Shown here: positions 12,367-24,330 of the stretch, one piece after another
How the letters are laid out: each line of letters starts with the position of its first letter
Numbering within the stretch: the stretch's first letter is position 1
NCBI GenBank assembly: GCA_023159155.1
Contig: JAJNNX010000007.1
Span: forward strand, 682,001 to 746,000
DNA from: Ustulina deusta
Taxonomy: Eukaryota > Ascomycota > Sordariomycetes > Xylariales > Xylariaceae
DNA: 64,000 nt
Reading direction: 5' to 3'
Notes under the pieces: model-generated
Seen by the model: the letters and a program-made list of their open reading frames with translations, nothing else
What the model was told of the DNA's origin: nothing
Databases searched by the model: none
Program-made: the position numbers and the translations under genes

Positions 12367-13709
12367 ATGCTCATACCTCTCTTGTCCGTCCTCTGGCTGC
12401 ACTCGGTCAGCCCGGTCGACGCCCACGCCACGCGTGACAACGTCGGCTGCGGCTTTCACCTGTCGTGCTCGGGGGCCTTCAACGGGTCCATCGGCGAGAA
12501 AAGCAGCGGCCAGGCCCGAGCGAGCGGTGACGTGTCATCACCGAGCTTGTTCACCTGGTTCGGCGATGCCTTTGCGGACCAGCAGGGCAGTGGATGCTGG
12601 TGGACCCGTACGTTGATCTCGATGTTCCGTCTCAACCACTCCTCACCCCACCTACCCAGTCTAGTATCCACGTTCGTGGGCTGAAGGGTGCGTGCGATGA
12701 TTGATTAGCTCCGACCTTCACACTCCAGTGCGACAAGAACCAACTGCCGGACCACGGCTTCCAGATCGGCTGCGACGGCGCCTTGTCTTTCAACGGCCAG
12801 TCCGTCTTCTACGAGTGTCCGACGGGACAAGGCGACGAGGTCAACATCTACCTCCGCCCGAACGGCAACCAGTGTCACGAAATCACGATCCAGGCCGATA
12901 ATTGCGCGCCTTCGACTTGTCCCGGGGGCGGCGTGGGTCCAGGCGGAGGAGGAGGAGGAACTGGTGCCACTCCTGGAGCGACGAACTCGCCTACCTCTTC
13001 TTCTCGGACAACGACACCTTCTTCCTCTCCTCCTACTACTCTGGTCACTTCTCCGTCTTCTTCCACTCCACAGGGCCCACCGACCCCCTCCCCGTTCACG
13101 ACGGGCGGCGAGCAGACGACGAAAACGAGCATCACCAGCACGTCGACGATCACAACCACGGTCCCGCCGACGCCGAGCACCAGCTGCGTCGAGGTCGGGC
13201 CGGAGCAGATCATCCTCACGGACCTGGGCCACCCGGACACGGCGTACGGCCCCAACGACGCGCTGCACATCCAGGTGTCGCCCAACGCCTCCACCATCTT
13301 CAACTTCCGCTTCGACGACGCCGACGCCGGCAAGACGTGTCGGCTCTCGTTCCGGCTCGCTGCTGCTACTGCTAATACTACTACTATACCCGGAGGAGGC
13401 GGAGGAGGAGGAGGAGGAGGGGGTGGGGGGCCGTCGTCGCTGAATCTGACAGGCACCGACATCGTCACGTTCGCCGTCCTCGAGGGCTGGGCCGACGCTA
13501 ATACTACGTATCGCTCGATGCCGCGCGTCGTCCAGACCATCGGGAACGCGGTCCTGCAGCGGGACGCCTTCGACCTCGCGTTCCCGGAATTCCCGTGTCC
13601 CGGCTCCACGGCCAGGTCCGCCGTTCTGCTGACCGAGGGACCCATGGCCGATACGTGTCTTGATTGCCGGCAGGGAGGGGGCGTGGGGATGTTTCTGAGG
13701 AAATGCTAG
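12367..13709 (+). CDS. Secreted protein with But2-type C-terminal domain
   Basis: Exons 12367-12607 and 12709-13709 join to 413 residues. I chose the ATG at 12367 because it gives a good signal peptide (MLIPLLSVLWLHSVSPVDA). An in-frame ATG at 12223 would put it behind 48 extra residues. The N-terminal domain (CGFHLSCSGAF ... FQIGCDGALSFNG ... EITIQADNC) has paired cysteines, as in fungal extracellular proteins of this class. A Ser/Thr/Pro linker of about 100 residues follows. The C-terminal part has the But2 features STIFNFRF, GKTCRLSFRL, a FPCP motif and a final FLRKC. A run of 13 glycines interrupts the C-terminal domain. The likely place is the cell wall or medium; the function of the family is unknown. 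The linker suggests heavy O-glycosylation. Confidence 0.75.
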
Positions 13710-13875
13710 GTTTGGGGGTTTGGTGCCTTATTATACATGTTGAAAGGCAAGAAAAGAAGGATATTTACTTGGGGGCTGACGTGTTGATTTTTACCCTGGG
13801 GACTTTTAACTCCCTCCCCCCCCCCCCACCCCCTTTTTTTTGGAAGTTTTTTTGCTTGGTGCGGGCTTGGACTTG

Positions 13876-13938
13876 ATATGGCATGGCATGGCATGGCGTG
13901 GCATGATATGATATGTTATGTTATGTTATGACATGATA
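13876..13938. repeat. Pentanucleotide microsatellite
   Basis: A period-5 array drifts from ATGGC to ATGAT to ATGTT units just after the But2 gene. A poly-C tract lies at about 13816-13827, and TTTTG/TTTG runs occur near 14178-14200. Confidence 0.8.
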
Positions 13939-16900
13939 TAGGGTCTTCTTTCGTTATTTTATGGAATTCGGATGCTTCTCCTTACACTCACTATACCTTG
14001 CTTGCTTTTTGTTTTTTTGGGATCGTGTAGTGATCACGTTCGATATGGCCGAGTTATTAATCTGGCGTAAATTAGTGCGTTGGTTTGTTTCTTATTGCGC
14101 TGGCCTTTTTATAAGGTTGTGTGTGTGTAGTTGATGGCGGAACGGAATGTTAAGCCCGTCCGGTGAGGTGTAGAGTTTTTGTTTGTTTTTGTTTGTTTTT
14201 GTTGGTGATGATGGGTAGAGACTCTATCTAGTAACTTCGGTGAGAAAGTACTTGGCTTAGGACATGTTACGGGTTCTAGCCGTAGGCATACGTAGATAAG
14301 TAACGACTTGACAACGCTCTAGTTTTGTCGGTGTTGTGATGGTATCATCAATGCTGCAGTTCAGTTCTGTTCTGCGATGGTAGACTTGACTCAGTGTCCA
14401 CAGTGCCGGTGGCTCTAGTATTATCGACTATTCTCATCACACAAAGAGCGAGGTTTTATCTATGCCGCCAGAATTCGCACGGCTAGCTACCTACTTGATA
14501 TACGGCCCGTGCGGTGCAGACTTCGGTCTCCGGCGATGGGTTCTGTCGCGTAAGAGTGGGTATGAGCCCTATATGCCGTTAATACCCTCACGGGATTAAC
14601 TGCGTCGTTTTTCCGTGACAAGCTCCGTATGGTTTCGCGACAAGAGGGACAATGGTGACTAATTAAGAGCGGGACTCAACGTGTTTGGCATACAAGGAGA
14701 ATCCACGACGAGCGAGTATCAGGATCAAGATCAGTCACATTGGACTTATGAATGTCGGTCAGTCGTTGGTCATTCCCCCGGTCTTTGTTGTTGTTGGACC
14801 GTTAGAGAGTGTAAGAAGAAATCGGCAGTACCCCTTCTCTTCGTACTACCGGCACTATATATGCTGACGTTCATTGAATGAGGCAAGCAACCTTCCTTGC
14901 TGTATTACGTCGTCAGACCTCGGCATTCCTAGTACGGCTTCACCAAGGCTGCCGTCTGGGCACGAGATTGAATCGTGTCATGTGATGGTTCGGGGGGCTG
15001 TGTGGCTTGAAGGAAGGATTGGTCTTTAAAATAGAGTGCAGAGTTCAACGTTGGCTCGAGGAGGAATCGCCTAATGACGCTTCGATGACACATTTCTTTC
15101 TCGTTGGGGCAGCTCGACTTCATCAGCCACTTGGCGGTGGGTGGCACAGGGAGGATTACGATCCACGTGTTTGCGTTTTTTAATTAAAGGGTGTGTTTGT
15201 ACTACTGGATGTAAGCAATACCACAAGGATCGCTTTAAGCCTGCCTTCCTGTGTAGTGTATTGTAGGCCGCCGTGGTATTCGCGCGTGAGCGGGACGGAT
15301 ATACCAAGTATAGGTTTCCGGGGTTAATCGTTGGCCTGCATGGCTCCTTTTCGGCCCGCGCCGGGAATTGTACGGTGCAGTACTATGTAATTTCACACGT
15401 CTAATTTACATCCTTGCCTCGCCGTGCGATGTGGTCAGCGCGGGTTTGGTAGGTAGTTACTCGGATTCTGAGGAGCGAGGGATAAGTGAATGTGGATGTA
15501 ACTTCGCAACGGATATGTCGTGTCAAAACTCGGGCGAGCTTATCGTTTGCTCTCCCATTCTCGAACGCCACGTGGATTTAAGCTAGAGTCTTCACTGTTA
15601 CTGATGAGACGTCCTCTCGAGCTCATGTCACCGTGGGGAAGTACGGAATCGTTATCATACGGGTATACGCTGGTGACTGAATTGAGCAAATTATGGGGGT
15701 ACATGGAGATAAACACTATCTAGGTGTGCAACCAGTTCGACTATCTATACAACTAGGCTGTGCGATGTTCGAGATAATGGTAACGTTGCACGACTACACA
15801 TGTGCTTTTGCCATGGACACTACGAGAAGACGCGTTGATACTACGATATGGGCGAGAGGGCGAGTAGCAAGCTAAGGACTAATCAAGCTTGTCGCATGGG
15901 CTTACCACCTCCTAGTCTCCGATTTCGTCGGCGCCAACGACAGCCCCTTTCACGGGTGTCGGAAGAAATTACCTACCTACCTCCATAGGTCCATAGGGAG
16001 TCCATCCACGGCAGGGACAGGCTTCGGTAGTCGCATATGTGCGGATACAAGGCTTGTCAGTCCAAGGCTGATGCCAAGCGCCTGATTCAACGATGGTTTC
16101 ACGGAACTTGGAAGCTGTGTCTAGGGTTTTTGCTCATATGATCGGCACGCCAGCGACAAAATAAGGTTTAGTTCCCTGCTGGTAAGCTCTGCTGGATGTC
16201 TCTCCCACCTCTGGGGTAGAGGCCTGCTTCCGCTCTGGCGTGCATGGGCACTTGACTACACCCAGTGCTTCCACTTATCTAGGCCTCTGTCACCAGGACG
16301 AGGACCTGCAAGACAACTGTTATCCGTAAGGTTGCAACGGGCTTGCGTTAACTACCACACTCGGGAGTGGGGATCCCAGTTCCTCGCTAGGGTCTCTTGT
16401 CGCCTGGCCCATCAAATCCTCCTATTCGCCAGTGACGAGCCCCTATTCCGGAAGAGGAAGCTGGGGATGCAAGGGGCTAATCGCAGCACACGCATGTCTG
16501 TTGGACTACTGACATCTCAACTATCTCTAAATGGTTATGATGCCGACACTACAATTGCTGGAACGGGATGTAACAATCGCTAGTCATGGTGGGAGACGTG
16601 GGAGAAGCAGTGGAAGCAAGAAAGGGCCCCAAACTGAGGAGACAATGTCTTGGTATACCCTGCTTTATGTATGCCCAGGCGCATGGGAGCGCCGCGCGTT
16701 AAAGGATTTGTCGTGTGAGACATCAGGTCTTATAATTAGATGATTCTTTGCATATTAGAGCCTCCTTGCTAAATCTTACAGTGCCGCCCCGCCGCTTCTA
16801 TTTCCGATCCGGGCGTAGAATCGGCTGTTTGGATCTAGCCAGAAACGCCTTCTCGCACCGATCCGGAAGCTCGCTGGCGACTGACGGCCGCAGGTCGCTC

Positions 16901-17448
16901 CCTTGTCTCTTGACCTCGGACGAACTAAGAAGATGTGGCTTTCTCGAGCTACCGTTTCCGCTACCAAGGTCATGCCTCACAAGCCTCGCCGGTAGAATCG
17001 TAACCTTGTACCTGTCGATCACGTCCCCATTAGGCACAAGCTAATCTCGATTGTTATTCGTCTATGGCTAATCACCTGCTTGTATCATCCAATTGCCGGC
17101 CCTCACCATGCAGCTATCGTGACTACCACCAAGGCCAGGCGTTCACGGTAGGATGACCACCACCACCAGGGTGAGGTGAGAGCATGCTCTCGCAACGAGC
17201 TCCAATCCTAGAGGCTGCTATTCCAGATCCGTTACTTTGGAGGGATGAATCTCACCCGGGCTGTGGCCTTGACTGTGCTGTTGTCTCCACGGATGGCGCC
17301 ACTTGGTAGTGCGCGTTATCGACTGTAGGCCCGTAGGTTGCACGCGCGCGATGGGCCCGTCATCTCATGGTCGGTAAGGCATACCTGATGATTGAGTAAC
17401 GTTGATCCTGAGACGGGAGCGTTGCTGTCAGGAAAGGAGGAGGTTTGG

Positions 17449-17455
17449 TATATAA
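17449..17455 (+). promoter_or_regulatory. TATA box of the chitinase gene
   Basis: TATATAA lies 154 bases before the start codon and is followed by a CT-rich leader with CTAGCT repeats. The placement suits a regulated secreted hydrolase. This is a motif match only. Confidence 0.45.
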
Positions 17456-17608
17456 TGGGAGACATCCTCACTGTTTTCTCATGATTTTGAAGCATCACGA
17501 CATCCATCCTTGGACACTTCATCAGCTCAGGTAGCTCTAGCTCTAGCTCCCACATTCCTTTTGATCTATATAGCTCAGGCAGCTTAAGCTTGTCTCTCCT
17601 TCAATAAA

Positions 17609-19204
17609 ATGGCTCCCTCCTTATCGAGCCTGGCTTCGATCGCCAGCATCCTCACCCTTGCCCCATCCGCTCTCGCCGGAGCCGCTGCCTCAGGGACAAA
17701 TAACATCGCCGTGTACTGGGGTAAGACAGATAGATAACGTACTTCGATCTGCGGCATGCAAGTGGACTGACGTGGTCATCATAGGCCAGAACTCAGCTGG
17801 CGGCGCAACCACCCAGGGCAGACTTCAGGAATACTGCAATGGTATGAAAGTTGCCATACATCATCACACCCATGTGAAGAGTCGCTAACTTGGCAATCAA
17901 TAGATAATGGCATCAACGTGAGATGATCACTGTCTGCCGCCAGCAAAAGGAATGTCCTAACATGACTGTCTAGGTCATCAACGTCTCGTTCTTGACGTCC
18001 GTCAAGACCCCGACCGTGAACTTCGCTAGTGCTAGTGACAAATGCACTGCCATTTCAGGCACAAACCTCCTGAGCTGCCCCGAGATTGAGTATGTCGCCG
18101 TCTAACCGAGTTCCAAGGGTCATTTCCGGGCTTTTAGTTAACCTAAAAATGCCACAGGGAGGATATCCAGTACTGCCAGAGCCAGGGCAAGACCATCTTG
18201 TTGTCGATCGGCGGTGCCACGTACACCGAGGGCGGCTTCAGCGATTCCGCATCGGCCACGGCGGCGGCAAACACTGTCTGGGGCCTGTTCGGCTCCAACA
18301 CGGCTACGGCGAACCGACCCTTCGGCTCCGCCGTCGTCGACGGTTTCGACTTCGACTTCGAATCCACGACGCAGAACTTCGTGCCCTTCGCGGCGCAGCT
18401 GCGCTCGCTCATGGACGCCGACGCGAGCAAGACCTACTACCTCTCGGCGGCGCCGCAGTGCGTGTATCCCGACGCGGCCATGAACGACATGCTCGACGGC
18501 GCCATCGCGTTCGACTGGATCAACATCCAGTTCTACAACAACTGGTGCGGCGTCGTCAACTTCGCCAACCCCAACGCCTGGAACTTCAACGTCTGGGACG
18601 ACTGGGCGCACAACACCAGCAAGAACCCCGCCGTCCGCGTCCTCATCGGCGTGCCCGCCAACACGGGCGCCGGCGGCGGCTACGTCGACGCCTCCGCCCT
18701 CGGCAGCATCATCCAGGACACCAAGGGCGACTACTCCAGCTTCGGCGGCATCATGATGTGGGACATGAGCCAGCTGTACACCAACACCGGCTTCCTCGAC
18801 AGCGTGCGCTCCTCGCTCGGCGGCAGCAGCAGCGGCGGCGGCGGTGGTAGCACCACCACTACTACGACTAAAGCTACGGCGACGCCGACACCCACGTCAT
18901 CGACGACTTTGACCACGAGCACACGCACGACATCGACCACGCAGCCGGGGCAGACAGGGGTTCCTCAATGGGGACAGTACGACCTCCCTTTTTCTTCTTT
19001 TTTTTCCTTCCCTCCCCTCCTCCAAACTGGCTAGAGCGTTTCGCGCGAGTGTGGCGGGGCATGGTTTTTTCGAGCCCCAGTTTGGAATATGTCTTGATGC
19101 TGACTTGCTGCAGGTGCGGAGGCATCGGGTACACGGGCTCGACGGTCTGCCAGTCGCCGTACACGTGCGTGGCTACGGGCGACTGGTGGTCGCAATGCGA
19201 GTAA
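17609..19204 (+). CDS. Class III-type GH18 chitinase with C-terminal CBM1
   Basis: Six exons (17609-17720, 17785-17841, 17904-17917, 17974-18089, 18158-18976, 19114-19204) join to 402 residues. The enzyme should cleave beta-1,4 linkages in chitin by the substrate-assisted GH18 mechanism. It has a signal peptide to about residue 23 and the first barrel strand [10 protein letters not shown]. The catalytic motif is DGFDFDFE, with the acid near Glu168, and LSAAPQC follows. After the barrel comes a Gly/Ser and Thr-rich linker. The last exon codes a fungal CBM1 ([12 protein letters not shown] ... WWSQC), which binds chitin or cellulose. Exon 3 has 14 nt only. The stop TAA overlaps a GTAAGTAAG string that could act as a donor, but CBM1 modules normally end right there. 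Coding sequence is very GC-rich at third positions. Confidence 0.93.
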
Positions 19205-19835
19205 GTAAGTAAATTTGGCGGGCGGGCGAACGAACGAACGGCCCCGGACGCATCCGATTCCATCTCGACGGTATCCCACGCACCGACGCGGAGAGTGGCG
19301 CCGCGCATAGGAGGAGGAGGGTGTCGATGGGAAAGGGTTGGTGGTGGTTGTCACCTGGGGTCTGGCGATGGGACTTTTGGGGGGGGTTTTTTTTTCTTCG
19401 GCTGCGAAAGTCTGACCTTTATTCATTCATGTATATACTTGTTACTTTCTTCGGGATACGCCCATCAATATGCACATACCTTCACTTGAGTTGATGAGGG
19501 GTCCTCGCTGTGATATAAAGAAGAAAAAAATAAAAAAATAAAATAAAATTGTGTCTCCATGCGGATGACGACGCGTCAAGTCGCCGACCCGGAAACATGG
19601 AATTTCGTCTCATTTGCTCTCGCGGTTCGCCCGTGGCTAATATGCACTCCATACCACATATACTGAAATTCGATTGTCTGTTGTCTTTATTGTATTGTAG
19701 ATGTCGTGAGATGTTACGAAACCGCTTCGGACATGAAAATGGCGCGATGGAACACATGGGGTGAGTGAGAACTGGTCAGGGCCGCGCAGGCTCTCACACC
19801 AAAACCTTATTTTGAGAGGGGCAGGGAATAATCAA
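19205..19835. other. Convergent 3' region
   Basis: This is spacer between the chitinase (+) and the paraoxonase-like gene (-). It has A/T homopolymer runs and a GGAGGAGG/poly-G stretch. I see no gene here. Confidence 0.5.
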
Positions 19836-21352
19836 TCACTCCCTCCAGACAAGGATGCCCTTCGCGTACAGGCCGGATATGATGCCCATCTTCCTGTCCG
19901 AGTCCCGCGCCGCCGTGGCGCTGCTGGGGTATTCCACGTCGGCATACAAGGTCTCGAGCCCGTCCTCCCGCGTCCACCTCGCGGCCCACGACGGCGCCGA
20001 AAGCGTCCTGCACGTCTCCTGCATTCCCGCCCCGGCCGCGGCTAGTTCCGCCGCCGAGTTGCAGATGTGTCGCGTCCTGGCGAACTTGCCGAGGCTCGGC
20101 ACGTGCGGATGCCCCGCGATGATGAGCGCCCCGTCCCGAGAGACCGAGAGGTTGTCTGGGGCGAAGGGCACCCTGAGCTTTGACGCTGGCGTGAATGTCG
20201 GCGTCGTGGCGCCGTTGTTCTCCGCTTCGCTGATGGTGAAGAAGTGCACTGCTGCCTTCGCCGACGATGCGACCGCCGCGGTCGTACCGTTGAGCAGCTC
20301 GATGCCGTTTGCGAAGGAGACGCGCGCCACGACGCTGGCTTGCACTGCGGCTTCTGGGTCTTGGAGGGTCGGCGAGATGTCGACGTGAACGACACTTCCG
20401 CCCGGCAAGCCGAGAGTGGTCTCGAGCTGGTTCAGAATGGGATATTCCCTGCGGAGGAAGCGGTGGTCGTTGGTGACGTAGAACTCGTGGGCGTTTACCA
20501 GTACGATAGAGTTGGGTCCGTGGATCAGCGGGTGTTGGATTGAGCGCAGATGTGTCGCCGTGTACGCCGCCAGATCCAGCTTGAACATCTCGATGGCCGG
20601 GTAGTCGTGGCGATGGCTCACGACGAACAGGGTCGAGGTAGACTCGTCGTAAGCCATGCCCAGGGTGTGGAAATCAGACTGGAGCTTGAAATCGACGAAC
20701 TCGAGCTGTCTGAGAGCTGCATCGCCGGACGCGCCGGCATCCTTGTAGTCGAAGACGTACAGTCTGCCACTCTCCACAGGTTCGGGGAGGAATATGCCCT
20801 GGGACGGATTGTGAGCGGGACGGCAACACAAAAAACACATGATGTCGGAGACATGCAAGCAGCCGAAACACAGTAGTTCGTCCCATACCCGGACAACGGT
20901 GGCACATGACTCAACAACAACAACAATAGCATTGTATGAAGGGCATGAATAAACCAAAAAAAAAGCGAATTGACCAGGATTAAGCAAACTCACCATCACG
21001 GTATTCCACCTCTCTCGACCGGGGTCGCAGCCGAGGATGGCAAGGCCTTCCGACTCGACTATCAGCGCATCCTCGCAGCTGCGGATGCGATCGGCGAACC
21101 TGACCTCGTGGGACGCGAACGTGTTGACCTTGACCAGCCGATGAGGCGCATTCTTCCAGAACAGGGAAGACGTTTGCCCGCGCTCATAGAGAAAGGGCGA
21201 GAGTAACGCCAATGCGACAACACACTGGAGTCGAGGAGATTTCTCTATCAGCGACCGCTTCCGCTTAAACGCACGCGACAGACGGGAAGAGAGAGGGGCT
21301 GCGGGGACGGGAATGGATCGTAGCAACTTACGAGTGCGGCTTTGAAAGCCAT
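19836..21352 (-). CDS. Serum paraoxonase/arylesterase-like protein
   Basis: Exons 21332-21352, 20994-21224 and 19836-20798 join to 404 residues. The first exon codes only MAFKAAL and joins to a hydrophobic stretch (CVVALALLSPFLY), giving an N-terminal signal anchor as in animal paraoxonases. The remainder looks like a six-bladed beta-propeller. It contains HGPNSIVLVNAHEFYVTNDH, PDNLSVSRDGALIIAGHPH and SCEDALIVESEGLAILG, which recall the calcium-binding blades of the PON/arylesterase family. The family hydrolyses aryl esters, lactones and organophosphates; the substrate here is unknown. A lactonase or SMP-30-like role is the main alternative. Reading through the introns also gives a long open frame of 496 codons, but the spliced form restores the family pattern. 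Confidence 0.75.
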
Positions 21353-24330
21353 CGTGACAACACTGCGGTGTTAGGAGGTTAGAAGGAAATTGCGAGATTG
21401 GTGATATTATGTCGGTCCGCGGTGCGGAGTGATGTGTTGCGGTGCAGAAGTGGTGGTTGGAGTGGTTTCCCCGACGTTTTTCTACCCAGCCGGCTGGGTC
21501 TGCCTGGAACTAATAGGCACTTAGTTAGTCTGGGTACTACTTGGGGGACAATCAAGACGGGGTTCGGCGGTGAATTAAAAGGCTGCTGGTAGGACAAGGT
21601 AAGGGAGAGGATTGAATAACAAAAAAAAGAAAAAAGAGATAGTCAAATGATCGATTGTCTTTTAAAAACGCGTTTTCCTGCCCTGAGGGCGAGCAGACAC
21701 TGTCGGGATAATTAGAGAATACCTATACGCTTAGACACCGACCTAGGTACCTACCTACTTTACACGATTCACAGCCTGCATCGGCCTAATTGTCTGATTT
21801 GCTGAGACGCACGCAGACCTGGGTGTCTTGCATGACAAGCGAAGCGATTGATCTGCTCCCGTCGCGGCTGTTGCTGGCGTGCAGTAAACCCCATATTTTT
21901 ACGGCCGAGCCGGCCGAGCAATGGTCTTGGGGTTCGGCCTTTTCATGTTTCATGCCAAGCACGAAATCCGATACAGTATGCGCTCGTCCCTGGACTCCTA
22001 TTTACTACTATGTGCTGTCATTCTGCAGAGGAGGTGAATGCGATGAGGTGGAAGCACAGGCTGTGATTTAATACGGCCTGGTCTAGTAGCTAGGTAATCG
22101 TTGCCGAATACAGTCGTATTCACCCTGCTCTGTTCATGTACTGTAAGCTTGCATTAAGGATCTGCATATCTTGGGGTCAGTCATTATTGGATTAGGTTAA
22201 AGGTTCATATGCTGTATTATCGTGTGTTTCCTTATCCTTACTCAACCTGTATTTCCCCAGTGTCTAGATCATTTGATGCTTATTTCCAATTTGTAGCATA
22301 CCCTCGAATAAGGGCTCATATTTAATTGAATTTTCTTTCTACCCATGAATAACATATCGTTCTACTATATGCCAGTTGGAAGCGTATAATGGGGTAAATT
22401 TAATACGATTTACGTCTAGGCTTAGGCTTAGGCAGCTATTCTTGTTCCAGAATGGGACGAAGCATTCGTTGTCATGGGTGGCCTTTCTTTGCATCTTGCC
22501 TGGCCAAGTTCTTGACCTAGGGCAGTATCAAAATATGATGACAGCTTACAGTTTTTCTGCGTGCAATGTGGTTTTGTGCTCTCTTCTCCTCAATTTTCAT
22601 ATATATAGATATGCCTGTTCGTGTGAAGGTAGCATCAGCCGTGGTGTGGTACGCCTAACCCTATTAACTAGCCGGAAACTAACAAGTCCAAAATATCATT
22701 GTCAAGGAGAGGTTCTAAAAGCTACCATGCAGAAAATAAATTGTGCAACAGACTCTATCTGAGTTTCAGAACATCAGCTCCCATTGCGGTACCGAGGGAT
22801 GCGTACCTTTCGACATGGACGCTGATGATCAATACTGTCTGAAAGATAGAGCAATGAACTTGATTCGAAACTCAATACACGGATTATAGGAGCGTAAGAT
22901 AATCTTTAACAGTGGAGAAAGGTATCACTTTCGCTATACGTCATATTGAATTCTCGGTAAGCTGCATCATGCGATATTTTCGTCTTAGACAGTATATTTC
23001 AAATGTCTTGTTTGTAAAATGGCTCTTCGCTTAATATGTCCACCTTAGTCCGTAGCAACTGTCTGGCTAATGATAGGAATTATCCAGATCCTATTATTGC
23101 TTTACCGAAATGCGGTCATGCTCGTTTGCGTATCTGACTTGTCTGGGATGTCATGTTTGCGACTCGTAGAATGTATTATGATGCAGCATTGGGGCCAACA
23201 TAGATAATCCTAGACAGTGCACGGCAGCGCTGTAAAAGGCATCACTCATCAAACTGATAATTATTACACGCAAGTCACGAAAACTGGCAGAAAATCAGAA
23301 CAACTGGAGATTATCTTGATAATCACGCATATTGGTCTGATACAGTTGGGGGTTCTCGTAAACCGTTATTCCGCCATTTCTCAAGGTAAACAACATGATG
23401 TGTTATTTTTTACCTTGAAGACGTCGAAATTGTTCATTTTTATCACAATGCTGCTTCTGCAAGGTGTTGTATATTAATATTTAGATAGGACCAAGTTGCA
23501 AGGAGATTCCAGAGCAGTTCATCAAAAACTGTGCTGTCGTGTTGGAGTACTTCTCACGTTTATTGTTTTAAACCCACGATTTCCCCCTTTCTTCTCGTCT
23601 TCCCTGCGAGAGAATTAAATAGCATTCACAAATTTGGAGAGGACAGCGGTAAAATCATCAAATGCACGAGCAACCTAATATTTAGCAAGATTTAGAGCAA
23701 TTATATAGTGTATTAGTAGCAGGCCGCATCTACAACTATCTGCGGTTTGCTATGGTGGCGATCCATATCAGAGAACCGCCGGAACGCCGGCCAAGGCGAA
23801 TGCGAAAAATCACCGCGTGAGAAGAAAAACCAGTTATCGAACTTTTGTGTACCCCATTCTCCAGATCGGGGGCATGAAAACGCAAAATCCTGCCTCATAG
23901 CCGCGATATAGAGCAGGGGGGAGGGGGGGCAAGAGGGTGCAATGTTGTTCGGCGCCAATCGAGCAGTATAAGAAGAAGAGCCGGGCCGAAGTACGGTGTC
24001 CGCGGCTCTATCTCAAAGGTGCCGAGCCGCCATCTGCTTCCAGCAGAATCAACGAACATGATGGTTCATTCCTAGCCGAGGCCAGAAAACCCTAACGAGA
24101 AAGCGGGGAAGAGAGACCGGAAATCAAGAACTTTTTCTATGTTGTTGCAGAGCCAAATGGAGGAGAGTCGGGAAATTCGCGAAACGTAGTGTCGTGATGC
24201 ACATCCTTGGGAGCACCAACCATGGATAGTGAAGAGACCGACTCTGAGGAGCGCGTTAGCTAAATGGGAACTGCGGAACAATGATGGAGGGGGGGAGTTG
24301 CTTACCTCGAGGCAGTCAGCTGTATCACTG
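21353..24330. other. Intergenic region, 3.0 kb
   Basis: Composition turns more A/T-rich here than in the left third of the window. Open frames (22376-22762, 23217-23477) have no motifs. ACCTAGGT occurs near 21741. I find no gene. Confidence 0.45.

Larger units (their letters stand above)
13710..17608. other. Long intergenic region, 3.9 kb
   Basis: Apart from simple repeats near its left end and the chitinase promoter at its right end, I find no gene. The open frames (for example 14681-14881, 16332-16583, 16748-17044) lack motifs, and none shows a splice pattern that would extend it. Confidence 0.45.

Noticed and set aside
12705..13645. Two long - strand frames opposite the But2 gene
   Set aside because: They are made of Arg-rich or Val/Pro-rich shadow sequence; the + strand has the signal peptide, splice sites and domain motifs.
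18086..18850. 254-codon + frame and 157-codon - frame over the chitinase
   Set aside because: Frame shadows of a GC-rich GH18 exon.
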